NCBI GenBank assembly: GCA_963736505.1
Contig: CAVTOZ010000003.1
Location: 124,001 to 188,000 of the forward strand
Length of the DNA stretch: 64,000 nt
Direction: 5' to 3'
Source of the DNA: Solirubrobacter sp963736505
GTDB lineage: Bacteria > Actinomycetota > Thermoleophilia > Solirubrobacterales > Solirubrobacteraceae
Shown here: in pieces, positions 1 through 8,718 of the stretch
Layout: the number at the start of each line of letters is the position of its first letter
How positions within the stretch are numbered: position 1 is the first letter of the stretch
Position numbers and translations under genes: made by a program
Notes under the pieces: generated by a model
Seen by the model: the letters and a program-made list of their open reading frames with translations, nothing else
Told to the model about the DNA's origin: nothing
The model's database searches: none

Positions 1-62
1 GCGGTCGCGGGCGCCAGGACGAACGCGAGCAGCAGCGCGATGGAGAGGCGTGGGATCGTCAT
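1..62 (-). CDS. Start of a secreted protein (partial, runs off the left edge)
   Basis: Only the first 20 codons lie in the window. They read MTIPRLSIALLLAFVLAPAT: a short basic start, a run of hydrophobic residues and an AT/A-type tail, which is a classic signal peptide. The ATG (60-62) overlaps the TGA of the upstream gene (59-61) in an ATGA arrangement, so the two are probably translationally coupled and expressed together. The mature protein is outside the window and its function cannot be judged. The start is well supported by the overlap and the signal sequence. Confidence 0.75.
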   Translation of the reverse strand, partial: MTIPRLSIALLLAFVLAPAT

Positions 63-1738
63 GGCGTGGTGGTGGAGAGGGTGAACGTGAGCGTCCTGCT
101 GTAGGCGCCGGTTCGCAGCGCGTCGTTGGCGTTGACGTGCTGGGCGAACCCGATCGCGACCGCCGCGTTGGAGACCGGCGCCGACCACGTGGCCGGGGTG
201 ATCGAGACCTGCAGCGGGTCGGGCAGCGCGAACGCGCCGTTGGTCAGATGGCCGGGGTCGGAGACGCTCAGCGTCGCGTCGCCCGCGGTCGAGATGACGT
301 TCGCCGTCGTCGACGCGGTGTAGGTGCGGTCGAAGCCCGGGACGAACGCGCCGAAGCTCGCCGGCGGGCCGAGCGTCAAGCTCAGAGTGGGGGACACGGT
401 TCCCCCGACCGTCCCGGTCGTGCTGGTGACGTTGAAGATCGTCACGTGCAGGCTCGTCGTGGTCGTCTGGCCCGACGAGTCGGTCACGACCGCCGTCAGC
501 GTCAGCGGCCCGTCGGCTGACAGCGGCGTGAAGTCAAACCGGTAGGGCTTGGTGCCGGCGGTCGCGGCCGGCTTGCCGTTGACCAGGAAGGCGACCGACT
601 TGACGCCGAAGTCATCGTTGGCGACGACGACCGGGTCGATCTCGGTGCCGACGTGGATGCGGTCGCCCTCGAGCGGGTCGACGAACGACGCCGTCGGCGG
701 CGCGTCGGCCGTGACGGGCGGCATCGCGAGCGCGGCGGGCGCCGTCGCGAGCGCCGGCGCGGTCTCCCACGTTCCGGTGACGGCGCCCGTCACCCAGTTG
801 CCGGGCGCGCTCGCCGAGGCGCCGGCGTTGGACAGCGTGCCGAGCGCGTTGCCGGTCGCGAAGAAGCCGCGCACCGCCGGGTTGGTCGGGTCGGCGCCGG
901 TCTCGGCGTCGGTGAGCGCGATGCCGTCGGCCTCCGAGCCCGTCACGTGGCCGCGCTGGCCCTCGCGGTAGGTCACGCCGCCTGCGATCCGGCTGCCTTC
1001 GACGTAGCCGTACTGGATGATCCCCGAGCGCACGTTGTTGGTCGCCGCGCCGTCGATGCCCGTGGCGTCGTCGAACAGCACGCCGCCGTTGACGAGGCTC
1101 CCGGCGATCGTCACCTCGCGGCGGACCGTCCCGGTCCCGCCGCCCTGCAGCGAGTTCGTCTCGACCACGCCGTAGCCGGAGGCGAGCGGCCCGACCACGC
1201 TGTTGGTGATCGACCCAGAGGTGTTGAAGAACGCGACGCCCGCCTCGGAGGCGATCGTCGGCGAGGCGACGGTGACGCCCGAGATGTCGACGCGGTTCTC
1301 GTCGGCGTCGGTGGAGCCGAGCGACTGGCGCGAGATCGTGATCACGTTGCCGCCGCCGTCGCGCAGGTACGGCGCCGTCCCGGCGAGCGAGCCGGCCACC
1401 GCGATCGCGGGCTTCGGCGCGATCAGCACCTTGCTCGCGCCCGCGCCCTTGATCGTCAGGGGCTTGTCGATCGTGAGGCCGTTGTGCGAGCCGGCCTGCG
1501 CCGGGCTCGCCGCGGCGGTCGTCGGCGTCGACCCCTCGAGGTACGTGCCGGGGCAGACGATCAGGGTGTCATGGGGCGCGGCCTGGTTGACCGCCGCCTG
1601 CAGCGAGGTGAACGCGGCGTTGGGGCAGTCGGCCTTGTCGTCGTCGACGGTGTACGTCGAGGCGCGCGCGCTCGCCGGGAGCGCGGCGCAGATGAGCACG
1701 GCGAAGCAACACGCTCGCCGAGCGTTGAAGGGCGTCAC
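59..1738 (-). CDS. Secreted right-handed beta-helix protein with Ig-like and shared C-terminal domain
   Basis: 559 residues. Residues 1-26 form a signal peptide (hydrophobic core, ASARAS-like cleavage region). Residues about 28-330 begin with a SLQAAVNQAAPHDTLIVCPG-type motif (sequence AFTSLQAAV...TLIVCPGTY), typical of pectate-lyase-like beta helices, and go on as short repeats rich in G, N and T. About 345-430 looks like a bacterial Ig-like domain (VAFLVNGKPA..TAVVTDSSGQ). The last ~120 residues are roughly 80% identical by eye to the C-terminus of the S15-type protein at 44608-47157, both ending FTLSTTTP. Exported surface or extracellular protein; no catalytic residues were identified. The stop overlaps the start of the next secreted-protein gene. 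Confidence 0.85.
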   Translation of the reverse strand: MTPFNARRACCFAVLICAALPASARASTYTVDDDKADCPNAAFTSLQAAVNQAAPHDTLIVCPGTYLEGSTPTTAAASPAQAGSHNGLTIDKPLTIKGAGASKVLIAPKPAIAVAGSLAGTAPYLRDGGGNVITISRQSLGSTDADENRVDISGVTVASPTIASEAGVAFFNTSGSITNSVVGPLASGYGVVETNSLQGGGTGTVRREVTIAGSLVNGGVLFDDATGIDGAATNNVRSGIIQYGYVEGSRIAGGVTYREGQRGHVTGSEADGIALTDAETGADPTNPAVRGFFATGNALGTLSNAGASASAPGNWVTGAVTGTWETAPALATAPAALAMPPVTADAPPTASFVDPLEGDRIHVGTEIDPVVVANDDFGVKSVAFLVNGKPAATAGTKPYRFDFTPLSADGPLTLTAVVTDSSGQTTTTSLHVTIFNVTSTTGTVGGTVSPTLSLTLGPPASFGAFVPGFDRTYTASTTANVISTAGDATLSVSDPGHLTNGAFALPDPLQVSITPATWSAPVSNAAVAIGFAQHVNANDALRTGAYSRTLTFTLSTTTP

Positions 1739-2016
1739 GGGGCTTGGGTTCCTCTAGAGCGACATGGAGCCGCCCGGCGTCCGAGTTGCCGGGACCGGCG
1801 AGAGCGCGCCCGAAAATAGTTGCGCCGCGCACGTCTCCGGAGGGACCGACGGTCCCGATCGCATCGACCGATTGTTGGAAGCCGCTGGGATAGAGTGGGT
1901 CCCTCGGAGGGCAGTCGCGCCGACGTCCGGATCGTGCTCAACGCGATCCCGGCAGCGGCGCATGACTTCCTTGTCTTCGCCACCAGCAGCGCGATACGAG
2001 GAAGGACACCCTGCCG
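1739..2016. promoter_or_regulatory. Divergent intergenic region with palindromes
   Basis: The 278 bases separate the beta-helix gene (minus) from the PAS-GGDEF-EAL gene (plus), so both promoters must lie here. It holds a 7-bp perfect inverted repeat GGGACCG-A-CGGTCCC (1842-1856). The bases CCGGAGGGACC (1837-1847) recur inverted with one base missing as GGTCCCTCGG near 1899-1908. A purine-rich GAGGAAGGA lies about 10 bases before the start codon at 2017. No small gene was recognised. Confidence 0.4.
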
Positions 2017-3831
2017 ATGACCACGATGGATACAGGCGAGGACGCCGGCGGGCTGAATCCTGCAGGCTCGGCTCCGGAGACGATCCGGCGCGGGGAAGAG
2101 CTCTACCGCATGCTCGCGCGGCAGCTACCGAACGTCGCCGTCGTGGTCTTCGATCGGGAGCTGCGGGTGTTGGTGGCCGAGGGCGAGGCGCTGATGGGCC
2201 ACGGGATCCGCGAGCACGCGGTGGAGGGCCGGCCGCTGCGGGAGGTCATGGAGCCCGGGGCCTATCGGGATCTCGAGGATCTGTACCGGGCGGCGTTGGA
2301 CGGTCAACGACGCGAGCTCGAGCAGGACTCACCTGACGGGGAGCGTTGCTTTCGCGTCTTCGGCAAGCCGATGGTCGACGACGGCGGCGAGGTGTGGGCG
2401 GGGTTGGTGCTGGCGCAGGACATCACCACGCTCCGCGCACACGAGCGGGCGTTGCGCGCAAACACCGACCGGCTCACCGAGCTCGCCACTCACGATGACC
2501 TGACCGGCCTGCCGAATCGCGCGCTGTTCCGCGACCGGCTCGGGCACGCGCTCGCACGCGCCGAGCGCGAGAAGCGGCTGATGGCGCTCCTCTATCTCGA
2601 TCTCGACCGCTTCAAGGACATCAACGACACCCTCGGTCACGACGCGGGCGACGAGCTGGTCCGCAGCGTGGCGGGGCTACTGGTGTCCGCGACGCGCGCG
2701 GGCGATACCGTCGCCCGGCTCGGCGGAGATGAGTTCGTGGTCCTGGTCGAGGACATCGAGGACGACGAGGGCGCGCTCTCGGCCGTCGAGCGCGTGTTCA
2801 GCGCCCTGCATGCTCCGGTGGTGGTCGCGGGCAGCGAGCTTCGCGTCACCACCTCGATCGGCGTCGCGCTCGCGCCCCGCGACGGCGAGACGGGCGAGGC
2901 GCTGATGGCGGCCGCCGACCGCGCGATGTACCGCGCCAAGGCCGGGGGCGGCAATCGCCATCGCTTCTTCGATCCCAAGATGCACGACCGCGCGCGCGAG
3001 CGCCTTGAGATCGAAACCGCCCTGCACCACGCGCTCGCCCGTCACGAGCTCGTGCTGCACTACCAGCCGGCCGTCGACCTCCGCACGGGGCGGGTCGTCT
3101 CCGTCGAGGCGCTGGTCCGCTGGAACCACCCCCAGCGCGGTCTCCTGGGTCCGGCCGAGTTCATCCCGATCGCCGAGCAGACCGGCTTCGCCGCCGAGAT
3201 CACCGCCTGGGTCCTGGAAGGGGCGTGCCGGCAGGCGCGCGCGTGGCAGGACGCCGGGGTGCCGGCGATGCGCGTCGCGGTCAACAGCTGCTCGCGCGAG
3301 CTCGGCGGCGCCCTGATCGAGACCGTGAAGGCCACGCTGCGCGCGACCGAGCTGACGGCCGAGCGGCTCGAGGTCGAGGTGACCGAACGCTTCCTGGGCG
3401 AAGACGACGACGCTCGCGACAGGATGCTGGCCGAGCTCAAGCGGCTCGGCGTGTCGATCGCCCTCGACGACTTCGGCACCGGCTACTCCTCACTCGCCCG
3501 GCTGCGCTCCTTTCCCGTCGATGTCATCAAGATCGACCGCGTGTTCATCGCCGACCTGGAGAGGACCGGCGCGATCGCCAAGACGATCATCGCGCTGGCC
3601 GCCAACCTCGGCCTGCGCGTCATCGCCGAAGGCGTCGAACACGATGCCCAACGGGCATGGCTGATCGACGCGGGCTGTGACGCGGCCTCCGGATTCCTGA
3701 TCTGCCGCCCGCTGCCGGCGAAGCTCCTGACCGAGTGGCTGCTCTCCGCTGAAGGCCGTGGCAGCGGTGTGGGCGGCCTGCCACGCAGATCAGGGGAAGG
3801 CGTGGCAGGCCGGCCACCGTGGGGTCCGTGA
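2017..3831 (+). CDS. PAS-GGDEF-EAL c-di-GMP protein
   Basis: 604 residues, no membrane segment or signal peptide, so cytoplasmic. A PAS-like sensor (about 20-150) is followed by a diguanylate cyclase domain with an intact GGDEF motif near residue 236 and an EAL phosphodiesterase domain from about 335 to 580. The EAL domain keeps the EAL of VEALVRW, the VN asparagine, the EVTE glutamate, the DDFGTGYSSL aspartates, the IKID lysine and the AEGVE glutamate. The glutamine usually found before GYLF (QGYLF) is serine (ASGFLICRP), so phosphodiesterase activity may be altered. Start chosen from the GAGGAAGGA ribosome site. It stands alone, divergent from the secreted-protein gene. Confidence 0.93.
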   Translation: MTTMDTGEDAGGLNPAGSAPETIRRGEELYRMLARQLPNVAVVVFDRELRVLVAEGEALMGHGIREHAVEGRPLREVMEPGAYRDLEDLYRAALDGQRRELEQDSPDGERCFRVFGKPMVDDGGEVWAGLVLAQDITTLRAHERALRANTDRLTELATHDDLTGLPNRALFRDRLGHALARAEREKRLMALLYLDLDRFKDINDTLGHDAGDELVRSVAGLLVSATRAGDTVARLGGDEFVVLVEDIEDDEGALSAVERVFSALHAPVVVAGSELRVTTSIGVALAPRDGETGEALMAAADRAMYRAKAGGGNRHRFFDPKMHDRARERLEIETALHHALARHELVLHYQPAVDLRTGRVVSVEALVRWNHPQRGLLGPAEFIPIAEQTGFAAEITAWVLEGACRQARAWQDAGVPAMRVAVNSCSRELGGALIETVKATLRATELTAERLEVEVTERFLGEDDDARDRMLAELKRLGVSIALDDFGTGYSSLARLRSFPVDVIKIDRVFIADLERTGAIAKTIIALAANLGLRVIAEGVEHDAQRAWLIDAGCDAASGFLICRPLPAKLLTEWLLSAEGRGSGVGGLPRRSGEGVAGRPPWGP

Positions 3832-3963
3832 CGATCGCGCAGCGATCCGCGCTCAACGTCCGGACAAGACTGTGGGGCTCTTGACGCAGGCGGCAACGAG
3901 GCGCGAGCGCCGGCGCAGCCGGGACTGGATCGGAACGAGAAGTCAGGCGGCGTTGCCGGGGCC

Positions 3964-3979
3964 TCCGCCCTTCGGCGGA
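3964..3979. terminator. Short hairpin between PAS-GGDEF-EAL and DUF2294 genes
   Basis: TCCGCC-CTTC-GGCGGA forms a 6-bp GC stem with a tetraloop, 133 bases after the stop at 3831. No T-run follows, which is common in GC-rich actinobacteria. The rest of 3832-4084 holds nothing else recognisable except the promoter-like element near 4071. Confidence 0.35.
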
Positions 3980-4070
3980 AGCTCCGTTGACCTCGGCGCG
4001 GTGCCCTCTCTGACGGCCCCTATTACCCAACACCCCCGGCAGCTATGCATCGGGGAAGCGCGAGCTCGCC

Positions 4071-4076
4071 TACCAT
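4071..4076 (+). promoter_or_regulatory. Candidate -10 element (TACCAT) for a leaderless transcript
   Basis: TACCAT fits the actinobacterial TANNNT -10 consensus and lies only 8 bases before the ATG at 4085. No Shine-Dalgarno sequence precedes that ATG. This spacing would place the transcription start at or next to the start codon. No convincing -35 was seen. Confidence 0.4.
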
Positions 4077-4084
4077 TGGCCGCA

Positions 4085-4504
4085 ATGGACAACGTCGACT
4101 CCCACAGCCTGCAAGGCACGCACGGCGATGTGCTGACCGCGGTCTCGGAGGGCATGGTCGCGCTGCTGAAGGAGTACTACGGCCGCGGCCCGACGCAGGC
4201 GAAGACCTACTACCACGACGACCTCGTCGTGTGCGTGATGCGCGGTGGCTTCACGCCCGTCGAGCAGACGCTGCTCGACGGTGGCCACGGCCACGCCGTG
4301 ATCGCGCAGCGGGTGGAGTTCCAGGAGGTCATGCGCGAGCGCTTCACCGCCGTGATCGAGCACGCCACCGGCCGGCCGGTGATCGGGTTCATGAGCGGCA
4401 ACCAGCAGGCCCCGGACATGATCTGCGAGGTCTTCGTCCTGAGCCCCAGCGACCTCGTCGAGCCGCACGAGCTGCCCGCGACGAGCACGGCGGCGCCCCG
4501 CTGA
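4085..4504 (+). CDS. DUF2294 family protein
   Basis: 139 residues. The sequence KEYYGRGPTQAKTYYHDD, followed by a strand ending LVVCVMRGGFTPVEQTLL, matches the layout of DUF2294 proteins (GKGP..v.v...d.vvv.l.gvLT..E..L), which are small soluble proteins of unknown biochemical role. The ATG at 4085 is preferred over the longer frame upstream because family similarity starts just after it and a TACCAT promoter element lies directly upstream. It converges on the DMT transporter gene. Confidence 0.75.
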   Translation: MDNVDSHSLQGTHGDVLTAVSEGMVALLKEYYGRGPTQAKTYYHDDLVVCVMRGGFTPVEQTLLDGGHGHAVIAQRVEFQEVMRERFTAVIEHATGRPVIGFMSGNQQAPDMICEVFVLSPSDLVEPHELPATSTAAPR

Positions 4505-4536
4505 GGGCGGAGGTCTCGTGAGGCGGCGCCGTCGTC

Positions 4537-5397
4537 TCAGGCCGAGTGCGGTGTGGCGCGCATCGGGGCGGGCATGAGCGCGGCGCCGCCGACGACGAGG
4601 CAGAACGCGAGGAAGCGGCCGGTGATGGCGAGCGCGCCGGAGCCGATCGGCTCGTGGAACACCAGCACGCCCCCGATGACCGCAGCGAGATTGGCGGCGA
4701 CCGAGGTGAGCGCGATGACCTCCACGCCGTTGCCGAGCTGGAGGCTGCGGGCAGAGGCATAGAAGGCGATCACGCCGGCGATCAGCGCGGTGAGCGCCCA
4801 CGGGCTCAGCGCCCCCAGCAGCGGCCCGGGAGGCGTTTGGGTGAGGTACTTGATCGCCACGTCGGAGACGCCGAACAGCGCGCCCGCGGCGGCGCCGAGC
4901 AGCACGCCCTCGGCGCGATCCTCGACATGGCGACGGGTCGAGATCCGCACGAGCGCGGCTCCGGTCGCGAAGATCAGGCCCTCCACGGCGATCAGTGCCG
5001 CGAGCGGGGCACGCTCCGGGTGGGTCGCGCCGCCGCCGGTCAGCCCGATCACGGCGAGTCCGGCCGCCGTGATCGACACGCCGACCCACTGGCGGCGTCC
5101 GAGCTGGAAGCCGAAGTAGCGCTCGGCGAGCACGGCGAGGAACACGAGTCCGCCGGAGAGGACGGCCTGCACGATCGACAGCGGCGCGAGCGAGAGCGCG
5201 CCGACGTGGAGTCCCCAGGCCAGGATCGCGACCATCCAGCCGACCGCGAACCAGCGTGAGGAGAAGAGATCGCGCGCGCTGTGCAGCGGATGCCGGATCC
5301 GGATCGGCGGCGCGAGGACCGCGCCGCGGTGCTTGAACAGGAACGCGACGTTGGTGCCCACCGCCGAAGCGACCGCCAGCAACAGGCCCAGGATCAT
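4537..5397 (-). CDS. DMT/EamA-type multi-pass membrane transporter
   Basis: 286 residues from MILGLLLAVASAVG, with about nine hydrophobic helices along the length and two similar halves (one around FQLGRRQWVGVSITAAGLAVI, shortened here, the other near the C-terminus with VLVFHEPIG), as in drug/metabolite or NIPA-like transporters. The E of FHEPIG and of LAERYFGF sit where DMT proteins keep a conserved Glu. Substrate unknown. Start chosen at the methionine opening the first helix; the longer frame upstream is arginine-rich and not membrane-like. Divergent from the phosphatase pseudogene. Confidence 0.8.
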   Translation of the reverse strand: MILGLLLAVASAVGTNVAFLFKHRGAVLAPPIRIRHPLHSARDLFSSRWFAVGWMVAILAWGLHVGALSLAPLSIVQAVLSGGLVFLAVLAERYFGFQLGRRQWVGVSITAAGLAVIGLTGGGATHPERAPLAALIAVEGLIFATGAALVRISTRRHVEDRAEGVLLGAAAGALFGVSDVAIKYLTQTPPGPLLGALSPWALTALIAGVIAFYASARSLQLGNGVEVIALTSVAANLAAVIGGVLVFHEPIGSGALAITGRFLAFCLVVGGAALMPAPMRATPHSA

Positions 5398-5498
5398 GGG
5401 CCGGCGGGGGCGCCAAAGGGATGGACAGCGGGACCGCCGATGCGACACCATTGCAACCGGCGCGCCACGACGCCTCGCAGCGGCGTGCCGACAATGCC

Positions 5499-6314
5499 AT
5501 GAGCAAGCGCCCGACACAGACGACGGGGAGCTTCGGAGGCTCCACTCCGAGATCGACGCCCTCAGGCACGATCTGCATGATCAGGATGATCGCGAGCACG
5601 TCCAGGACTCGTTGATCGCCCGGTTGCGCCGGGAGGTCGAGTTGCGCGACGCGGACCTGGGCGCACTCCACGAGCGCCTGGAGGCCGCCGAGCACGAGCT
5701 CGAGGACCTGCGCGCGATCCGCGACGCGCTCACCCCGCCGGAACTCCCCGAGCGTCCCGGCCTGGAGCTCGCGGCGGCGTTCCTGCCCGCCACGGCGGAG
5801 CAGGTCAGCGGCGACTTCTACCTGGTCGTTCAGGGTCCGCTGGACTCAACCGTGCTGATCGTCGGCGACGTGGTCGGGCACGGCCTGCAATCGGCGCGGC
5901 GCGCCGCGTTCGTCCGCACGACGTTCGCCGCCGTCGCGCCCTTCTCCGATGATCCGTGCCGCCTGCTGAGCTGGGCGAACACCGCACTGATCGAACGCGC
6001 CGGCATGACCGATGGTTCGTCACCGCCGCGTGCGTCACCTATCTCCCGAGCGAGCGGCTGCTGCGCTGGGCGTATGCCGGCCATCCACCGGCGCTGTGGC
6101 TGGACGACGGCCACGAGCTCGTCGCGCCCGCTCATTGACCGAGGCGCGGCATGACGGCCGGTTCCTGGGACTGGAGGCGGTGACCGCCGCGCTCGCCGGC
6201 CTGAACCGGCCCTCGCCGAGCGAGGCGATCGCCGTCCTGCGCGCCCGCGCGGCCGCCTTCGCCTACGGCGCCCTGACCGACGACGTCTGCATGCTCGCCG
6301 TGCGCATCGACTGA
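5499..6314 (+). pseudogene. Decayed SpoIIE/PP2C-type serine phosphatase
   Basis: A coiled coil (about 5520-5735) leads into a SpoIIE-like domain: PPELPERPGLELAAAF, SGDFYLV (for the usual GGDFYD), VGDVVGHGLQSARRAAF. Near 6012 one base is missing: before it the frame reads ALIERAGMTDG, after it RWFVTAACVTYLPSE and WAYAGHPPALWLDDGHELVAP one frame over. The next recognisable piece, LTEARHDGRFLGLE, is in the third frame, and the roughly 35-40 residues normally between (ending LLLYTDG) are absent. So the gene carries at least one frameshift and an internal deletion removing a catalytic aspartate. The N-terminus is also ambiguous: ATG 5499 is in a different frame from the coiled coil. Confidence 0.8.
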
Positions 6315-6352
6315 CACACTAGGTACCTATTGTGCTAGTCTCCTAGTACAAT
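6311..6352 (+). promoter_or_regulatory. Leaderless promoter and operator of the GntR-ABC operon
   Basis: A -35-like CTGACA (6311-6316) and a -10 TAGTCT (6336-6341), 19 bases apart, place transcription start at about the ATG (6351). Two palindromes overlap them: TAGGTACCTA (6320-6329, perfect) and ATTGTGCTAG-TCTC-CTAGTACAAT (6329-6352, 9 of 10 matched). YtrA-type GntR repressors bind such sites in their own promoters, so autoregulation is likely. The AT-rich patch stands out sharply from its surroundings. Confidence 0.75.
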
Positions 6353-6752
6353 GGCACCGACGATCGAGTTCCACCTGGACGGCCGGTCGGGCGTGTCGCC
6401 GTATCTGCAGCTCGTGCGGCAGGTGCGGCACGCGCTGCGGCTGGGCCTGCTGCGCGAGGGCGATCAGCTCCCCACCGTCAAGGACGTGGTGGCGGGGCTG
6501 GCGATCAACCCCAACACCGTGCTGAAGGCCTACCGGGAGCTCGAGCACGACGGCCTCGTGGCCGCGCGCCCGGGGATCGGCACGTTCGTGACGCGGACGC
6601 TGGCCGACGCCACGCTCGCGGCGCACGGCCCGCTCCGGCATGACCTCCGGCACTGGCTGATCAAGGCCCGCCGGGCCGGCCTCGACGACGAGAGCATCGA
6701 GGCACTGTTCTCCGCCACCTTTCAGTCCACGTTCGAGGAGGAAGTAGCGTGA
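6351..6752 (+). CDS. GntR family (YtrA subfamily) transcriptional repressor
   Basis: 133 residues: an N-terminal winged helix (about 10-80) with SPYLQLVRQVRHALRLG, LPTVKDVVAGLAINPNTVLK as recognition region (shown to 20 residues) and LVAARPGIGTFV as wing, then a short alpha-helical tail instead of a large effector domain. This size and layout are typical of YtrA-type regulators that control the ABC transporter encoded downstream. The GTGA overlap with the ATPase gene shows operon structure. The start codon lies inside the operator palindrome, consistent with leaderless, self-repressed transcription. Confidence 0.9.
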   Translation: MAPTIEFHLDGRSGVSPYLQLVRQVRHALRLGLLREGDQLPTVKDVVAGLAINPNTVLKAYRELEHDGLVAARPGIGTFVTRTLADATLAAHGPLRHDLRHWLIKARRAGLDDESIEALFSATFQSTFEEEVA

Positions 6753-7642
6753 CCGCCGTACTGCGTGCCCACGGACTGGGCAAGCGCTTCCGCAAACGCG
6801 ACGCGCTGTCGGACTGCACGCTCGACATCCCCGCCGGCCGGATCGTCGGCCTGGTCGGGCCCAACGGGGCCGGGAAGTCGACGCTGCTGAACCTCGCAGC
6901 CGGGATGCTGACGCCGACCTCGGGCACGATCGAGGTGCTCGGTGGCCGCCCCGCCGAAGGGCCGGAGCAGCTGGCCAAGGTCGGCTTCGTCCCCCAGGAC
7001 ACGCCGACGTACGCGGGCCTCAGCGTCGCCGACCACCTGCGGCTCGGCGCCCACCTGAACCCCGGCTGGGACGACGTGCTGGCGCAGGGGCGGATCGAGC
7101 GGCTCGACCTCGACCCCGAGCAGCGGGCCGGGAAGCTGTCCGGCGGCCAGCGCGCGCAGCTGGCGCTCACGCTCGGCATCGCCAAGCGCCCCGAGCTGCT
7201 GCTGCTCGACGAGCCCGTCGCCAGCCTCGACCCGCTCGCCCGGCGCGAGTTCCTGCAGGACCTGATGGAGGCCGTCGCCGAGCACGAGTTCACGGTCGTG
7301 CTGTCCTCGCACCTCGTCTCCGACCTCGAGCGCGTGTGCGACCACGTGATCGTCCTGGTCGCCTCGCGCGTGCAGGTGGCCGGCGACATCGACACGCTGC
7401 TGGCCACCCACCACCGGCTGACCGGCGCCCGGCGCGACATCTCGACGCTGCCGGCCGACCAGCACGTCATCTCGGCCAGCCACACCGACCGACAGACGAC
7501 GCTGCTGGTCCGCACCGACGCTCCGGTGATCGACCCGCACTGGACCGTCGGCCGGCTCACCCTCGAGGACCTCGTCCTCGCCTACATGGGTCAGCGCGCC
7601 GCCGAGCGCGAGACCCGGACCGCGCTGGAGGTGCTCCGATGA
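6749..7642 (+). CDS. ABC transporter ATP-binding protein
   Basis: 297 residues. Walker A GPNGAGKST (37-45), Q-loop VPQD (Q83), signature LSGGQRAQL (130-138), Walker B LLLLDEPVASLDP (150-162) and the switch histidine in VLSSHLVSDLERV are all present. The ATPase energises export through the permease that follows and is co-translated with both neighbours (GTGA overlap upstream, ATGA overlap downstream). In YtrA-type operons such pairs commonly respond to cell-envelope stress or peptide antibiotics; the substrate here is unknown. Confidence 0.93.
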   Translation: MTAVLRAHGLGKRFRKRDALSDCTLDIPAGRIVGLVGPNGAGKSTLLNLAAGMLTPTSGTIEVLGGRPAEGPEQLAKVGFVPQDTPTYAGLSVADHLRLGAHLNPGWDDVLAQGRIERLDLDPEQRAGKLSGGQRAQLALTLGIAKRPELLLLDEPVASLDPLARREFLQDLMEAVAEHEFTVVLSSHLVSDLERVCDHVIVLVASRVQVAGDIDTLLATHHRLTGARRDISTLPADQHVISASHTDRQTTLLVRTDAPVIDPHWTVGRLTLEDLVLAYMGQRAAERETRTALEVLR

Positions 7643-8700
7643 CCTGGCTCGCTTGGCGGCAGTTCCGCATCCAGGCCGTGGTGGTCTACGGCGGCCTGGC
7701 CCTGCTCGCGCTGGTGCTCGCGCTCACCGGCGCGCAGCTCGCCGATCTCTCGCACACCACCGGGCGCGGGTTCCTCTCGGTGCTCGAGTCGGGCGACACC
7801 AAGACGACCGTGTACACGACCGCGACGCTCGCGATGCTCGCGGTGCCGGCCGTGATCGGCGTCTTCTGGGGCGCTCCGCTGGTCGCGCGCGAGCTGGACG
7901 CCGGCACGCACCGGCTCGTGTGGTGCCAGAGCGTCACCCGTACGCGCTGGCTGACCACCAAGCTCGGCCTGATCGGCCTGGCCGCCGTGGCCGGCACCGG
8001 AGCGCTCAGCCTCGCGCTGACCTGGTGGTCAGGCCCGATCGACGACGCCATCGCCGCCGGGCAGACCGCCAGCGGGGCGGTCGGGACCCCGCGCATGGTG
8101 CCGGTGATGTTCGCCTCGCGCGGCATCGTGCCGATCGGCTACGCCGCCTTCGCGCTCACGCTCGGCGTCGCGACCGGGCTGCTGGTCCGCCGCACCGTGC
8201 CCGCGATGGCCGTCACGCTCGCCGTCTTCGTCGCGGTGCAGATCGCGGTGCCGCCGCTGCTGCGGGCCCACCTCTCGCCCACCCAGCTGATCACGACGGT
8301 CACTGAGTCGAACTTCGACGGCATCCGCGCCCGCGTGGGTCCTAGCGGCCCGATCGGGCCGGTCGGCGGCCTGCAGGTGCGCATCGACAAGCCCGGGGCG
8401 TGGGTCCTCGCCAACGAGACGCTCGATCCCTCCGGCAACGTGACCGAGACGGTCCCGACCTGGGTGGCGTCGTGCATCCCGCCGCCGCCGGGCCTCCCGG
8501 GGGGCGGCCCGACAGGCAGCCCGAGGGGCAGCCTGAGCGCCTGCTTCGCGCGGCTCGCCAAGGCCGGGTACCGCCAGCGGGTCACCTACCAGCCGAACGG
8601 TCGCTACTGGACGCTGCAGGCGATCGAGACAGCGATCTTCCTCGCGCTCGCGGGAGGCCTGGCCGGGTTCAGCGTGTGGTGGACGCGCCGGATCTACTGA
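7639..8700 (+). CDS. ABC transporter permease
   Basis: 353 residues with about six hydrophobic helices: 15-35 (VYGGLALLALVLAL), 65-85, 115-135, 160-180, 190-210 and a final one near 330-345. A ~110-residue hydrophilic stretch between the fifth and last helix (about 215-325) is probably extracytoplasmic. The motif WGAPLVARELDAGTHRLVWC after the second helix is typical of ABC-2 type permeases. It overlaps the ATPase gene by ATGA and completes the regulator-ATPase-permease module. Confidence 0.88.
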   Translation: MTWLAWRQFRIQAVVVYGGLALLALVLALTGAQLADLSHTTGRGFLSVLESGDTKTTVYTTATLAMLAVPAVIGVFWGAPLVARELDAGTHRLVWCQSVTRTRWLTTKLGLIGLAAVAGTGALSLALTWWSGPIDDAIAAGQTASGAVGTPRMVPVMFASRGIVPIGYAAFALTLGVATGLLVRRTVPAMAVTLAVFVAVQIAVPPLLRAHLSPTQLITTVTESNFDGIRARVGPSGPIGPVGGLQVRIDKPGAWVLANETLDPSGNVTETVPTWVASCIPPPPGLPGGGPTGSPRGSLSACFARLAKAGYRQRVTYQPNGRYWTLQAIETAIFLALAGGLAGFSVWWTRRIY

Positions 8701-8718
8701 CGCGCCAGGCGGTCAGTC

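Noticed and set aside
4070..5695. A 541-codon minus-strand frame over the DMT transporter and DUF2294 genes
   Set aside because: Shadow of two genes in other frames, with low-complexity arginine-rich sequence and no family match.
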